NCBI GenBank assembly: GCA_963716095.1
Contig: CAVQSV010000017.1
Location: 50,937 to 114,936, forward strand
DNA from: Sva-07 sp963716095
Lineage (GTDB): Bacteria; Actinomycetota; Acidimicrobiia; Acidimicrobiales; Ilumatobacteraceae
DNA: 64,000 nucleotides
Direction: 5' to 3'
The position numbers were made by a program, and so were the translations under genes. The first letter of the stretch is position 1. Each line of letters begins with the position of its first letter. Shown here piece after piece: positions 16,984-26,341 of the stretch. Below the pieces are notes generated by a model, which had not been told where the DNA came from, made no database searches, and was given only the letters and a program-made list of their open reading frames with translations.

Positions 16984-18144
16984 ATGGCTGGACCTCTCAA
17001 CGGCTACAAGATCATCGAGATCGCGGGCATCGGCCCCGGCCCATTCGCCGCGATGCTGCTCGCGGACATGGGTGCCGAGGTGATTCGCGTCGAGCGTGCC
17101 GGCGCCGTCCGCGGGCCGGTGCCGGACGGACCCCACTTCGACGTGCTGCTGCGCGGCCGCAAGAACGTGGCGATCGACCTCAAGAATCCTGAGGGGGTCG
17201 AGGCGTTGCTGACGCTCGTCGAGTCCGCCGATGCCCTCATCGAAGGATTCCGACCCGGCGTCATGGAGCGGCTCGGCGTCGGCCCCGACGTGTGCCTGCA
17301 ACGGAACCCGAAGTTGGTGTTCGGGCGGATGACCGGCTGGGGCCAGGAGGGGCCATACGCGCAAGCTGCCGGTCACGACATCAACTACATCTCGCTCGCG
17401 GGTGCGCTCGCGCACTTCGGTCGAGTGGGCGAGGCGCCAGTGCCGCCGCTCAACATGGTCGGCGACTTCGGCGGGGGCGGCATGTTCCTCGCCTACGGCG
17501 TGGTGTGCGGCTTGCTCGAGGCGCAGGGCAGCGGCGAGGGCCAGGTGGTCGACACCGCCATGGTCGACGGTGCCGCAGTGCTGATGTCGATGTTCTGGGC
17601 GTTCAAGTCGATCGGCATGCACGACGAGAACGCACCGGGCACGAACCTGCTCGACACCGGCGCCCACTTCTACGACGTGTATCGATGCAGCGACGGTCGG
17701 TACATCTCGCTCGGATCGATCGAGCCGCAGTTCTACGCCGAACTCCTGCGTCTCACGGGGTTGGAAGGTGACGAGCAATTCGCCAAGCAGATGGACAGGA
17801 CCGAGTGGCCGGCCCTGAAGGGGCGACTCACCGAACTGTTCGCGGAGAAGACCCGCGACGAATGGTGTGAGTTGATGGAAGCCACGGATGTGTGCTTCGC
17901 TCCGGTGCTCACGATGAGCGAGGCCGCCGAGCATCCGCACAACGTCGAGCGCGAGACGTTCATCGACGTCGCCGGCACCATGCAGCCGGCTCCTGCGCCG
18001 CGATTCAGCCGCACCCACCCCGAGGTGGCGATGCCGCCGGCACATGCCGGAGCACATACGCGGGAGGTGTTCGAGTCGTGGGGTGTCGATCCGTCATCGA
18101 TCGATGCGTGGTCCGATTCGGGAGCGATTCGTCAAGCCGGCTGA
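16984..18144 (+). CDS. CaiB/BaiF family CoA transferase (alpha-methylacyl-CoA racemase-like)
   Basis: 386 residues of the class III CoA transferase family. It begins LNGYKIIEIAGIGPGPFAAM, followed by LADMGAEVIRVE and the Asp-containing KNVAIDLKNPEG, then INYISLAGAL and NMVGDFGGGGM, which match racemase-type members. These enzymes use a catalytic Asp to move CoA or invert an alpha-methyl centre. The start ATG is five bases after the hydrolase stop. In actinobacteria such genes serve fatty-acid, bile-acid or branched-acyl catabolism; the substrate here is unknown. Confidence 0.88.
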   Translation: MAGPLNGYKIIEIAGIGPGPFAAMLLADMGAEVIRVERAGAVRGPVPDGPHFDVLLRGRKNVAIDLKNPEGVEALLTLVESADALIEGFRPGVMERLGVGPDVCLQRNPKLVFGRMTGWGQEGPYAQAAGHDINYISLAGALAHFGRVGEAPVPPLNMVGDFGGGGMFLAYGVVCGLLEAQGSGEGQVVDTAMVDGAAVLMSMFWAFKSIGMHDENAPGTNLLDTGAHFYDVYRCSDGRYISLGSIEPQFYAELLRLTGLEGDEQFAKQMDRTEWPALKGRLTELFAEKTRDEWCELMEATDVCFAPVLTMSEAAEHPHNVERETFIDVAGTMQPAPAPRFSRTHPEVAMPPAHAGAHTREVFESWGVDPSSIDAWSDSGAIRQAG

Positions 18145-18157
18145 TTGGATGCGTGGG

Positions 18158-18976
18158 ATGTCCACGCTCGTGTGCTTCCATGCCCATCCCGACGACGAGG
18201 TCATCAGTACCGGCGGCACCATTGCCCGTGCGGCGGCTGAGGGGCACCGAGTCGTGCTCGTCGTGGCGACGAACGGCGACCACGGCGAAGTCCCCGACGA
18301 CTTGGCTGTGGGTGAATCACTGGTCGACCGGCGACGGGCCGAGACCGAGGCATCGGCGCAGGTGTTGGGCATCGATCGTGTCGTGTGGTTGGGCTACACC
18401 GATTCGGGGATGACCGGCTGGGAGCAGAACGGCGACCCGGGCAGCTTCCACGTCGCCGATCCCGCCGAGGCCGGCGCCCTGCTCGCAGAGGTCTTGCGTT
18501 CCGAGCAGGCCGACGTTCTCACGATCTACGACTGGCATGGCAACTACGGCCACCCCGATCACATCGCCGTCCATCGTGTCGGGCAGGCGGCATCCCGGCT
18601 GGTGCCCGAGGTGCGAGTGCTCGAGGCGACGATGAATCGCGACGCGTTCGTTCGCATGGTCGAAGCCGCACGGGAAGCCGGTGAACCGATGGGCGGCGCC
18701 GACAGCGAGCAGGACGAATTCGATCCGACGGGCCCGGCCGACGACGGGAACCCGATGGGGATGCCCGAAGCCGAGCTGACGTTGTCGGTCGACGTGTCGG
18801 CTCACCTCGAGGCCAAGCGCAACGCCATGCGCTGTCACGCCAGCCAGATCGAGGACACGTCCTTCTTCCTGCAGATGCCCGATGATGCGTTCGCGGCGGC
18901 CTTCGGCATCGAATGGTTCATCGAACACGACCGTCAGCCACCGGTGCGTTCCGGCTGGATCTTTCCCCCGGCCTGA
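18158..18976 (+). CDS. PIG-L family deacetylase
   Basis: 272 residues starting STLVCFHAHPDDEVISTGG. The AHPDDE motif carries the zinc ligands of the PIG-L/MshB/Mca fold, and the GNYGHPDHIAVH motif supplies the third His. These enzymes deacetylate N-acetylglucosamine derivatives or cleave mycothiol conjugates. The mid-protein acidic segment (GADSEQDEFDPTG) and length resemble the Mca/MshB subgroup, so a mycothiol-related role is possible but not certain. I took ATG 18158; ATG 18149 adds three residues. Confidence 0.85.
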   Translation: MSTLVCFHAHPDDEVISTGGTIARAAAEGHRVVLVVATNGDHGEVPDDLAVGESLVDRRRAETEASAQVLGIDRVVWLGYTDSGMTGWEQNGDPGSFHVADPAEAGALLAEVLRSEQADVLTIYDWHGNYGHPDHIAVHRVGQAASRLVPEVRVLEATMNRDAFVRMVEAAREAGEPMGGADSEQDEFDPTGPADDGNPMGMPEAELTLSVDVSAHLEAKRNAMRCHASQIEDTSFFLQMPDDAFAAAFGIEWFIEHDRQPPVRSGWIFPPA

Positions 18977-19019
18977 ACGGGTGACGCCGAGGTCCGCCGA
19001 TCTTCGGGCAGACTCGGAC

Positions 19020-19753
19020 ATGATGTCGGTCATGATTCGGCGTACCTGTGCTCTGCTGCTCGCTGGCGGAATGATCCTTGCGGCCTGTGGCGGGTCCGAC
19101 GACGACACCGCCTCGACGACCGAGTTCACACTGGTGGTGCCCACGTCATCGACGTCGACCACCACGACATCGACGACGACCACCACGACATCGACGACGA
19201 CCACGACCACGGTTGCGCCGACCACGACGGTGGCGCCCAGTACCACGGTGGCCGATCCGGCGGTCAGCGAACTGCTGCTCAGCGGCGACGGCATCGGCAC
19301 AGCTGGTTTCGGAGCCGACCCCGACGGGGTGGTCGAGTACATCAACTCCTACCTGGGCCCGCCGAGCAACGACACCGGCTGGATCGACCCGCTCACGATC
19401 GGGCTCTGCTCCGGCGATGAGCTGCGACAGGTGTCGTGGGGTGTCCTCACCCTGCTGTTCGGCGACGTGTCCGAGGTCGTCGAAGGACGTCGGCACTTCT
19501 TCGGGTATGGCTACGGCGAACAGGGCGAGATCGGGAGCTCCCCGGTCGGCCTGCAGAACGACACCGCGGCGTGATGATCGGCTCGCGGGTCATCGACGTA
19601 CGAGCGGCCTACCCGGCCGCGACCATCAACCCCGAAGACGACTTCACCCCACCGTTCTTCTTCGTCAACGACAGCCTGCGAGGGTTCCTCACCGGAGTGT
19701 CGGACGACGCGACGGTCACCGCCATCCTCGGCGGCGGCGACTGCGGCATCTGA
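19020..19753 (+). CDS. Thr-rich secreted lipoprotein, one-base frameshift
   Basis: The N-terminus is a lipoprotein signal (IRRTCALLLAGGMILAAC) with lipobox LAAC, then a linker of about 45 residues made almost only of Ser and Thr. The globular part (GDGIGTAGFGADPDGVVEYI) continues until a premature TGA at 19572-19574. Restoring one G there joins it to IGSRVIDVRAAYPAATI and DCGI at 19753, giving about 244 residues. The family is unknown. It probably sits on the outer face of the membrane. Start codons at 19020, 19023 and 19032 are all possible. Confidence 0.72.
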
Positions 19754-19775
19754 TCGCTGCGAATCGTCGGACACC

Positions 19776-20162
19776 GTGGCGCTGTACGACTTGCATCGCG
19801 ACCTCGCATGGTTCCTCGTGCTGTCGAACGCCGCGGTCGGCATCTGGGCGCTCGGTGCGCACCTCGTTCCGAGATTGCGTGTTCGGCCGTTCTGGTGGGC
19901 GGTGATCGTGGCGCAGCTGTCGGCGTTTGCCATCGCCATCGTCGGCGTCCTGATGCTCGATCGGTATGACCTCGAACTCGACCAGTTCCATGCGCTCTAC
20001 GGCTTCAGCTGCATCGTGGCGGTCGGGATCCTGTACAGCTACCGAGGCAGTCCGTTCGTGAAGGACAAGGTGTACCTGCTCTACGGGCTCGGCAGCCTGT
20101 TCATCATGGGCTTGGGAATCCGGGCGATGTACCTCGGCACGCATTCGCCGTTTGCGCTCTGA
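19776..20162 (+). CDS. Small integral membrane protein
   Basis: 128 residues, with four predicted hydrophobic helices at about 8-28, 40-60, 72-90 and 99-118. A conserved-looking basic loop (YRGSPFVKDKVYLLYG) lies between helices three and four. No family is recognised. It follows the lipoprotein gene by 22 bp. Palindromic repeat B follows its stop. Confidence 0.72.
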   Translation: MALYDLHRDLAWFLVLSNAAVGIWALGAHLVPRLRVRPFWWAVIVAQLSAFAIAIVGVLMLDRYDLELDQFHALYGFSCIVAVGILYSYRGSPFVKDKVYLLYGLGSLFIMGLGIRAMYLGTHSPFAL

Positions 20163-20174
20163 GTCGGTCCGTTC

Positions 20175-20212
20175 GATGAGCGAACACACCACATCTGCGT
20201 GGTTCGCTCATC
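20175..20212. repeat. Palindromic repeat copy B between convergent genes
   Basis: GATGAGCGAAC and GTTCGCTCATC are perfect 11-bp arms, with inner CAC/GTG pairing and a core CACATCTGC. It sits between the small membrane protein and the dgt stop, so it could terminate transcription from both sides. There is no T-run. Confidence 0.88.
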
Positions 20213-20234
20213 ATCGGTCGCCCGACCGCACTGT

Positions 20235-21407
20235 TCAGAAGCCGGAGACGCCGATTCCCTGCGGCAGCTTGGCGGGATCCCACGACAGGTGAGCAAGACC
20301 CTGTTGGCAGGCGAAACGGTCGGTCATGCCGGCGACGTAGGCCACCGCGGCGCGTAGCGCTTCGGGGCCACCGGCATCGACGTAGTCGGCTCGTTCACCG
20401 AGCGCAGCGACCGTCGTTTGATGGGGGATCGCATGTGGCCGGTCGGCGTAGTGCTCGACGAGCGCGCGCAACAGCGACACCACCGCGGCTGCCTGCTGCT
20501 GGCTGGCGGGACGCAGATACACGTACTCGTAGTTGAACCGGCGGAACTCCGCGAGTGCCTCGGCGATGTCGGGCAGCATGCCGATCCGGCCGGTTGCCGT
20601 GGTTGCTGCCACCATCGCCCGAACGAAGGTGCCGAGCTGGCCCGACCGGTCGCGTCCGCAACGCTCGGCGACCACCGGGGGCAGCATGTCGGCGGTGACG
20701 ATGCCGGCGGCAACAGCATCTTCGAAGTCGTGGCACACATAGGCGATTCGGTCCGACCAGGAGACCACTTCGCCCTCCGGCGTCTTCGGTGCGGGCAGGC
20801 TCCACGAATGATTTCGGATGCCGTCGAGCGTCTCGGCACACAGGTTGAGCGGCGCCAAGGTGATGTCTGCACCCCACGGCGCATGGTCGAACCCGCCGTC
20901 GAGATAGGGCGACAACGCGTCCTCGCTGGCGTGACCCCCGGGGCCGTGCCCGCAGTCGTGGCCGATCGCCATCGCCTCGACCAACGGCACGTTCAGACTC
21001 AGCGACTCAGCGACCGAACGAGCGACCTGGGCGACCTCGAGGGCGTGTGTCATCCGGGTGCGCTGATGGTCGTCGGGAAACACGAACACCTGCGTCTTGC
21101 CGGACAGCCGACGAAATGCGGAATCGTGCAGGATGCGGTCGCGGTCGCGTTCGAAACAGGTGCGGAACGGGTCGGGCGCCTCCTCGACAGCACGGTGACC
21201 GGCGCCGCCCGAGCGGGTGGCGTTCGTGGCGAGCGTGGCGTCCTCGCGCTCTTCGCGAGCAGCGCGGGTGCGCACGGCGGCATCGCCGACGGTTGCGTGA
21301 GAGTCGGCGTGCGCCACGACCACATCGTCGGTGCCGTGCCCGGTCATCGTGGCCGCCCACCGCTCGGCCCGTTCGTCTGCCGAGTCGGGGTACGGGAGGT
21401 CGGCCAT
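20235..21407 (-). CDS. dgt: dGTP triphosphohydrolase-like HD protein
   Basis: 390 residues of the dNTPase/HD family, which removes triphosphate from dGTP or other dNTPs. The metal residues lie in RMTHALEVAQ and in GHDCGHGPGGHASE; DRIAYVCHDFEDA supplies the later Asp. RRLSGKTQVF near residue 100 is the usual nucleotide-binding start of the core. The N-terminal 80 residues are variable. The gene is divergent from obgE with only 50 bp between the start codons, so their promoters must overlap. Confidence 0.9.
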   Translation of the reverse strand: MADLPYPDSADERAERWAATMTGHGTDDVVVAHADSHATVGDAAVRTRAAREEREDATLATNATRSGGAGHRAVEEAPDPFRTCFERDRDRILHDSAFRRLSGKTQVFVFPDDHQRTRMTHALEVAQVARSVAESLSLNVPLVEAMAIGHDCGHGPGGHASEDALSPYLDGGFDHAPWGADITLAPLNLCAETLDGIRNHSWSLPAPKTPEGEVVSWSDRIAYVCHDFEDAVAAGIVTADMLPPVVAERCGRDRSGQLGTFVRAMVAATTATGRIGMLPDIAEALAEFRRFNYEYVYLRPASQQQAAAVVSLLRALVEHYADRPHAIPHQTTVAALGERADYVDAGGPEALRAAVAYVAGMTDRFACQQGLAHLSWDPAKLPQGIGVSGF

Positions 21408-21457
21408 GCGAAAACGATACGAGATGGCGTCGCGTCGGGGGCGTTAGCCTTCAAGAA

Positions 21458-22714
21458 ATGTCCCAGTTCGTCGACGAGTGCCAACTGAACGTGCGTGGTG
21501 GCGATGGCGGCGCTGGCTGTATCAGCTTCCGTCGCGAGGGGCCCGAGTCAATGGGTGGCCCCAACGGCGGCGACGGAGGCAACGGCGGTGACGTCTGGCT
21601 CGTTGCCGACCACAACGTGTCGTCGCTGCTGGCTTTTCGCGATCACCCCCACCGTCGAGCCGACAGCGGTGTGCACGGCAAGGGCAAGGACATGCACGGC
21701 CGCCGTGGCGAATCGCTCGAGATCAAAGTGCCGATGGGCACGGTGGTGTTCGACATGTACTCCGGTGACGTGCTGGCCGAATTGGTCAACCACGGCGACC
21801 GGTGGCTGTCGGCCGCAGGCGGTCGGGGAGGCCGTGGCAACGCCAAGTTCCTGTCGAACAAGCGCCGCGCGCCGAGTTTCGCCGAGCAGGGCGAGCACGG
21901 CGAGCAACGCTGGCTCCGGCTCGAATTGCGCTTGATGGCCGATGTGGCCCTCGTTGGTTTCCCGAATGCCGGCAAGTCGACGTTCATCAGCGTCGTTTCG
22001 GCTGCGAAGCCGAAGATCGCCGACTATCCGTTCACCACACTCGAACCCAACCTGGGAGTGGTTCGCGTCGACGACGCCACCGAGTTCGTCGTCGCCGACA
22101 TCCCCGGCCTGATCGAAGGCGCAAGTGAGGGAAAGGGCCTGGGGCATCAGTTCCTTCGCCACATCGAACGCGCCCGCGTCCTGTGCCTCCTCGTCGACCT
22201 CGCATCGATGGACGGTGTCAGCCCGCAGGAGCAGGAGCGGGTTCTGCTGCACGAGTTGGGTGCGTACCGGCCCGACCTGCTCGACCGGCCACGTGTGGTC
22301 GTCGGAACCAAAGCCGACGCCGTGCAGTCCGACGAGCTCGAAGCACTGGGGTGGGACGGGGCGATCATGTCGTCGGTGACCGGGCAGGGAGTTGCCGACA
22401 TCGTGGGGCAACTGGCCCGCGAGGTCCACGACGCCCGCCAGGCCACCGAATGGGAAGAAGGTGTCGTGGTGCTGCGGCCCGAGGCCAGTGGTGCCGCCGT
22501 CGAACGCGTCGGCGACGGTGAGTTCCGTCTGCTCGGGCGTGACGTCGAGCGCGTGGTCGCCCTCAACGACGTCACCACGCCGGAGGCGTTGTCCTACATC
22601 GACTACCGCCTCGAACGTCTCGGCGTGCCGAAGATGCTGTCGAAGGCGGGTGCCCGTGAGGGCGACGTGATCTGGATCGGCGAGTTCAGCTTCGAGTACT
22701 CGCCGGACCTCTGA
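21458..22714 (+). CDS. obgE: Obg/CgtA GTPase
   Basis: 418 residues of the ribosome-associated Obg GTPase. The N-terminal glycine-rich Obg fold (RGGDGGAGCISFRREG, GGDGGNGGDVWLVAD) covers about residues 1-158. The GTPase domain has the G1 motif GFPNAGKST, G3 DIPGLIEGAS and G4 (T)KAD. A C-terminal OCT domain (about residues 330-418) ends GEFSFEYSPDL. Obg acts in late 50S assembly and stress control. The stop codon overlaps the proB start. Confidence 0.95.
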   Translation: MSQFVDECQLNVRGGDGGAGCISFRREGPESMGGPNGGDGGNGGDVWLVADHNVSSLLAFRDHPHRRADSGVHGKGKDMHGRRGESLEIKVPMGTVVFDMYSGDVLAELVNHGDRWLSAAGGRGGRGNAKFLSNKRRAPSFAEQGEHGEQRWLRLELRLMADVALVGFPNAGKSTFISVVSAAKPKIADYPFTTLEPNLGVVRVDDATEFVVADIPGLIEGASEGKGLGHQFLRHIERARVLCLLVDLASMDGVSPQEQERVLLHELGAYRPDLLDRPRVVVGTKADAVQSDELEALGWDGAIMSSVTGQGVADIVGQLAREVHDARQATEWEEGVVVLRPEASGAAVERVGDGEFRLLGRDVERVVALNDVTTPEALSYIDYRLERLGVPKMLSKAGAREGDVIWIGEFSFEYSPDL

Positions 22715-23805
22715 CGATCCGCGTTGTTGCGAAGATCGGAACCGCGTCGATCACCGACGATCGCGGAGCAATCGACATCGGAGCGGTCGCCAAGCTCTCC
22801 GACGAGGTCGCCGCCCTCCGCTCAGGCGGCCACGAGGTGATCATCGTGTCCTCGGGTGCCGTTGCCGCCGGCGTCGCTGCGCTCGGAATGGCGGCACGAC
22901 CGACCGACATCCAGACGCTGCAAGCCATCTCGGCCGCCGGCCAGAGCCGGCTGGTCGAGGCGTACAACCAAGAACTCGCGCGGCACGGTCTCGTCGGTGC
23001 CCAGGTGCTGCTCGACCCGCACGACTTCGTCGACCGCACGCAGTACCTACACGCCCGCAGCACGATCGACCGGCTGCTCGAACTCGGGTGTGTGCCCGTG
23101 GTCAACGAGAACGACGCGATCGCCAACGACGAACTCCGCTACGGCGACAACGACCGTTTGGCGGCGCTGCTGGCGAACAGCGTGCATGCCGATGTGTTGG
23201 TGCTGCTGACCGACATGGACGGCGTGTACACCGCTGATCCCCGCCGCGATTCGTCGGCGACGCTGATCCCGCTCGTTCGGGTCGGCGATCCTCTGTTGGC
23301 GGTACGGGCGGAGTCGGGTGGCAGTGGCCGTGGGAGCGGTGGGATGGCGTCGAAGCTGATCGCAGCACGCATGGCGTCGTGGTCGGGGCTGCGCAGCGTG
23401 ATCGCCCGAGCGTCGCGTGACGAGGTGCTGTCCGGAGCCGTGTCGGCCGAACTGGTCGGAACGACGTTCGAGGCGCACGACCGGACGCTGTCGGCGCGCA
23501 AGCTCTGGATCGCGTTCGCCGCCGAGGCCATGGGCGTCGTCGAGGTGGATGGGGGTGCCGAGCGAGCGCTGACCGATCGCCCGAACAGCTTGCTCCCGGC
23601 GGGTGTGTTGGCGGTGCGCGGTGAGTTCGTCGAAGGCGACACCGTCGACATCGTCGGACCCGATGGGCGTGCGTTTGCTCGCGGTCTTGCAGCGATGCGA
23701 TCCGATGTGGCCCGGGACGTGATCGGCCTGCGCACGCCGAATCTGCCCGACGGCGTCAACCACGAGGTCGTGCACCGCGACGACCTCGTCGTCCTCCCCA
23801 CCTGA
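22711..23805 (+). CDS. proB: Glutamate 5-kinase, apparently starting at CTG
   Basis: 364 residues. ProB phosphorylates glutamate as the first step of proline synthesis. The amino-acid kinase domain has VVAKIGTASITD, IIVSSGAVAAG and the NENDAIANDELRYGDNDRL block; the C-terminal 80 residues form a PUA domain (ALTDRPNSLLPAGVLAV). No ATG, GTG or TTG is in frame upstream of IIVSS. The family's normal N-terminus therefore begins at CTG 22711, which overlaps the obgE stop as CTGA. A rare CTG start, or a G-to-C change in a normal GTGA overlap, would both fit. The obgE-proB order is widely conserved. Confidence 0.9.
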   Translation: MTIRVVAKIGTASITDDRGAIDIGAVAKLSDEVAALRSGGHEVIIVSSGAVAAGVAALGMAARPTDIQTLQAISAAGQSRLVEAYNQELARHGLVGAQVLLDPHDFVDRTQYLHARSTIDRLLELGCVPVVNENDAIANDELRYGDNDRLAALLANSVHADVLVLLTDMDGVYTADPRRDSSATLIPLVRVGDPLLAVRAESGGSGRGSGGMASKLIAARMASWSGLRSVIARASRDEVLSGAVSAELVGTTFEAHDRTLSARKLWIAFAAEAMGVVEVDGGAERALTDRPNSLLPAGVLAVRGEFVEGDTVDIVGPDGRAFARGLAAMRSDVARDVIGLRTPNLPDGVNHEVVHRDDLVVLPT

Positions 23806-23808
23806 CAT

Positions 23809-23869
23809 CTCCGTTCGTGTTGCGCTCTGGCTGGCCCCGTCCATCCGAACTGCAACGCAAACGACGGAG
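23809..23869. terminator. Possible bidirectional hairpin between proB and murJ
   Basis: CTCCGT at 23809 pairs with ACGGAG ending at 23869, with further partial pairing inside (CGTGTTGCG with CGCAAACG). It lies between two convergent genes. There is no strong T-run. Confidence 0.4.
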
Positions 23870-23884
23870 CGGCTGGCTGGGGCG

Positions 23885-25456
23885 TCAGCGGGGGAGAGGG
23901 AGCCGGCGGCGGACGGCGTCCAGTTCGGGAGCTCGAAGCAACATCAGCACACCGACGTAGACCGTGGTGCCCACGACGGCACCGACGGCGAGGCGTGTGA
24001 CCGCGTCGAGGCCGGCGTTGCCGCCGACCTGCTGGGTGACCAGCCAGATCGCCTCCGCCATCAGGATTGCCGCCAGCAGCATGCGGGCGATGCTCGCCAA
24101 CAGGGGCTTGACCTCGAAACCGGGCACCTTGTAGCTCAGGATCTGCATCGCCCACACCGACGAGAGCACGTACGCGAGAGCGAAGGCCAGCCCGAGGCCG
24201 AGCACGCCGTACCTGTCGACGAGGATGAACGCCAGCACGATGTTGATCGAGTTCTCGACGACGTTGACCTTGAACGGCGTCTTGGTGTCCTTGTGCGCGT
24301 AGAAGCCGCGCAGGACGAACATGTAGATCGAGAACGCTCCGAGCCCGAGCGCCAGCCCGGCGAGGGCGCGTTGGGCAGCGTCGGCGTCCTCGGCAGAGAA
24401 CTCGCCGCGCTGCAGGAGCGCTCCGATGATCGGTTGTCGCAGCACGAAGATCGCGACGCCGGCCGGGATCGTGAACAGCGCGGTCATCCGCAATCCCAGC
24501 GAGGCCTGGTCGACGAAGCCGGCGCGGTCGCGCCGGGCCACCGATCGTGACATCTCGGGCTGGAACGTGGTGGCGATCGACACGGCGAGCAGGCCGTGGG
24601 GGAGCACGAAGAACGTGAAGGCGTTGATGTAGGCCGAGGCGTCACTCGACCCGGGCTCGGCCAGGTTGCGGACGAACAGCAGCGCGATCTGGTTGGCGAC
24701 GACGAAGCCGATCGTCCAGAACGACAGCGACAGCAGCTTGCGGACCGCTGGGTGTTTGAAGTCGAAGTTCGGTCGGAACCTGAAACCGGTGTGAGCCATC
24801 GCAGGCAGGAGCACGATCGCCATCGACGCGATCCCGACGGTGGCGCCGAGGCCGAGCGTCCACCGCAGACGGTCGTCGGTGAGCACCTGATCGAGTTGCC
24901 AGTCGGCCGAGCCTGCGTTGGGCAGCGACAACAGGAAGGCGATGATCACCAGGTTCGGCAGGATCGGGCTCCACGCGGCAGCGAAGAAGCGACGCCGGCT
25001 GTTGAGGAACGCGTTCGCCAGTCCGGTGAGTCCGTAGAAGAGGATCTGGATCAGGAAGATCCGGGCGAGCGTCGTGCCGACCTCGCGGTACACCTCCGGA
25101 TCGACGCCGTCAGCGACATTCACCGAGTACAGACCGAAGACCAAGGGTGCAGCGATGACTGCCACCGCGGTGAGTGCACCCATCAGCACGACCGACACGG
25201 TCAGCACCACGTTGGTCGCTTCGTCGTCGTCTTGCTCGACAAAGGTGGAGAAGAGCGGCACCAGGGTGGCCGACAGCAGCCCGCCGAGGAGCAGGTCGTA
25301 GACGATGTTCGGGGTCTCGTTGGCGATCAGGTACGCATCGGTCAGCGCGGTCTGGCCGAGCACGTAGCCCAGTACGACGATGCGGAGCAGCCCGGTGACC
25401 CGAGAGATGGCCGTGCCGCTGGCAACGACGACGTTGCTCCGCAGCAGTCCACTCAT
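23885..25456 (-). CDS. murJ: MurJ/MviN lipid II flippase
   Basis: 523 residues of the MOP superfamily, with about 14 hydrophobic helices. It begins LLRSNVVVASGTAISRVTGL, the family's N-terminal signature, followed by ALTDAYLIANETPNIVYDLL. MurJ moves lipid II across the cytoplasmic membrane for peptidoglycan synthesis. Mycobacterial MurJ has a kinase-like extension; this protein ends soon after the last helix and lacks it. It converges on proB. Confidence 0.92.
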   Translation of the reverse strand: MSGLLRSNVVVASGTAISRVTGLLRIVVLGYVLGQTALTDAYLIANETPNIVYDLLLGGLLSATLVPLFSTFVEQDDDEATNVVLTVSVVLMGALTAVAVIAAPLVFGLYSVNVADGVDPEVYREVGTTLARIFLIQILFYGLTGLANAFLNSRRRFFAAAWSPILPNLVIIAFLLSLPNAGSADWQLDQVLTDDRLRWTLGLGATVGIASMAIVLLPAMAHTGFRFRPNFDFKHPAVRKLLSLSFWTIGFVVANQIALLFVRNLAEPGSSDASAYINAFTFFVLPHGLLAVSIATTFQPEMSRSVARRDRAGFVDQASLGLRMTALFTIPAGVAIFVLRQPIIGALLQRGEFSAEDADAAQRALAGLALGLGAFSIYMFVLRGFYAHKDTKTPFKVNVVENSINIVLAFILVDRYGVLGLGLAFALAYVLSSVWAMQILSYKVPGFEVKPLLASIARMLLAAILMAEAIWLVTQQVGGNAGLDAVTRLAVGAVVGTTVYVGVLMLLRAPELDAVRRRLPLPR

Positions 25457-25527
25457 CTGGGCGAACGCTAGTGCTGCTGTGCGGTCAGACCGGGCACACC
25501 CCGACTACGCCAGAGGTCTGGCTCGAT

Positions 25528-26277
25528 TCAGCCCTCGGGCGTGACCGTCCACACGAGGAGCGGATGGCGGTTGCGCCGCTGGCGCATGCGGTCAGGATCG
25601 GGGAGTGCTCGCAGCTTGGTGAGCACCGGTTCGACCACTCGCTCCCACGTTGCGTCGTCGATGTCGAACATCGAGGAGTAGATGCGCTGTTCGATGCCCG
25701 CGATCTGGTCGCTGACCGAGCTGGCGAACTCGTCCCAGCCCGTGAACCCGTCGTGCTCGAGCGTCAGGCCCGCAATGTCGGCGGCCGCCAGCTGACCCCT
25801 CGGAAGCCGCTCCGGTCGGAGCACAGCCAGCCCATCGAAGATCGACGACATCTCGTCGCCCGGCGCGTACTCGCCATTCGACAGGATCGTGATGACGCGG
25901 CCGCCTGGTCGGACCACGCGAGCTGCCTCGGCGAGCGTCGCCATCGGGTCGGGAACCAGCTGGAGCACCCAGACGAAGATCGCCGTGTCGACCGAGGCGT
26001 CAGCGAGGGGCAGGCGATCGACGTCGGCCACCGCCACGCAGGGACCGATGCGCTCGACAGCGGCGCGCATCATCGCGTCGCTCAGGTCGACGCCGACGAC
26101 GTCCACACCGTGGTTGCGGAGGCCGTTGGCGATCACGCCGGTGCCGACACCCAGTTCGACGACGCGCGGTCCGTGGACCCACGCAGCGAGGTCGTCGGCA
26201 AAATGGTTGCCACGGCGCTCGCCACCGCGTGTCTCGTCGTAGATGGTGGCGACTCGATCGAACGACGTTCCGGGCAT
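25528..26277 (-). CDS. Class I SAM-dependent methyltransferase
   Basis: 249 residues starting PGTSFDRVATIYDETRGG, the usual opening of UbiE/COQ5-like methyltransferases. Motif I is VVELGVGTGVIANGL, motif II VVGVDLSDAMM, and the VVRPGGRVITI strand follows. The acceptor is unknown. The start codon is 64 bp from the divergent MoxR-type gene, so the two may share a control region. Confidence 0.85.
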   Translation of the reverse strand: MPGTSFDRVATIYDETRGGERRGNHFADDLAAWVHGPRVVELGVGTGVIANGLRNHGVDVVGVDLSDAMMRAAVERIGPCVAVADVDRLPLADASVDTAIFVWVLQLVPDPMATLAEAARVVRPGGRVITILSNGEYAPGDEMSSIFDGLAVLRPERLPRGQLAAADIAGLTLEHDGFTGWDEFASSVSDQIAGIEQRIYSSMFDIDDATWERVVEPVLTKLRALPDPDRMRQRRNRHPLLVWTVTPEG

Positions 26278-26341
26278 GGAACCGCACCGTAGAACATCCC
26301 AATTGACCCGCGGGTCAAGGCGGCGGGTAGCGTGCGATGCC

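Noticed and set aside
19135..19260. CRISPR-like or microsatellite repeat in the ACGACGACC-rich tract
   Set aside because: It is the Ser/Thr linker of a lipoprotein in frame; there are no spacers.
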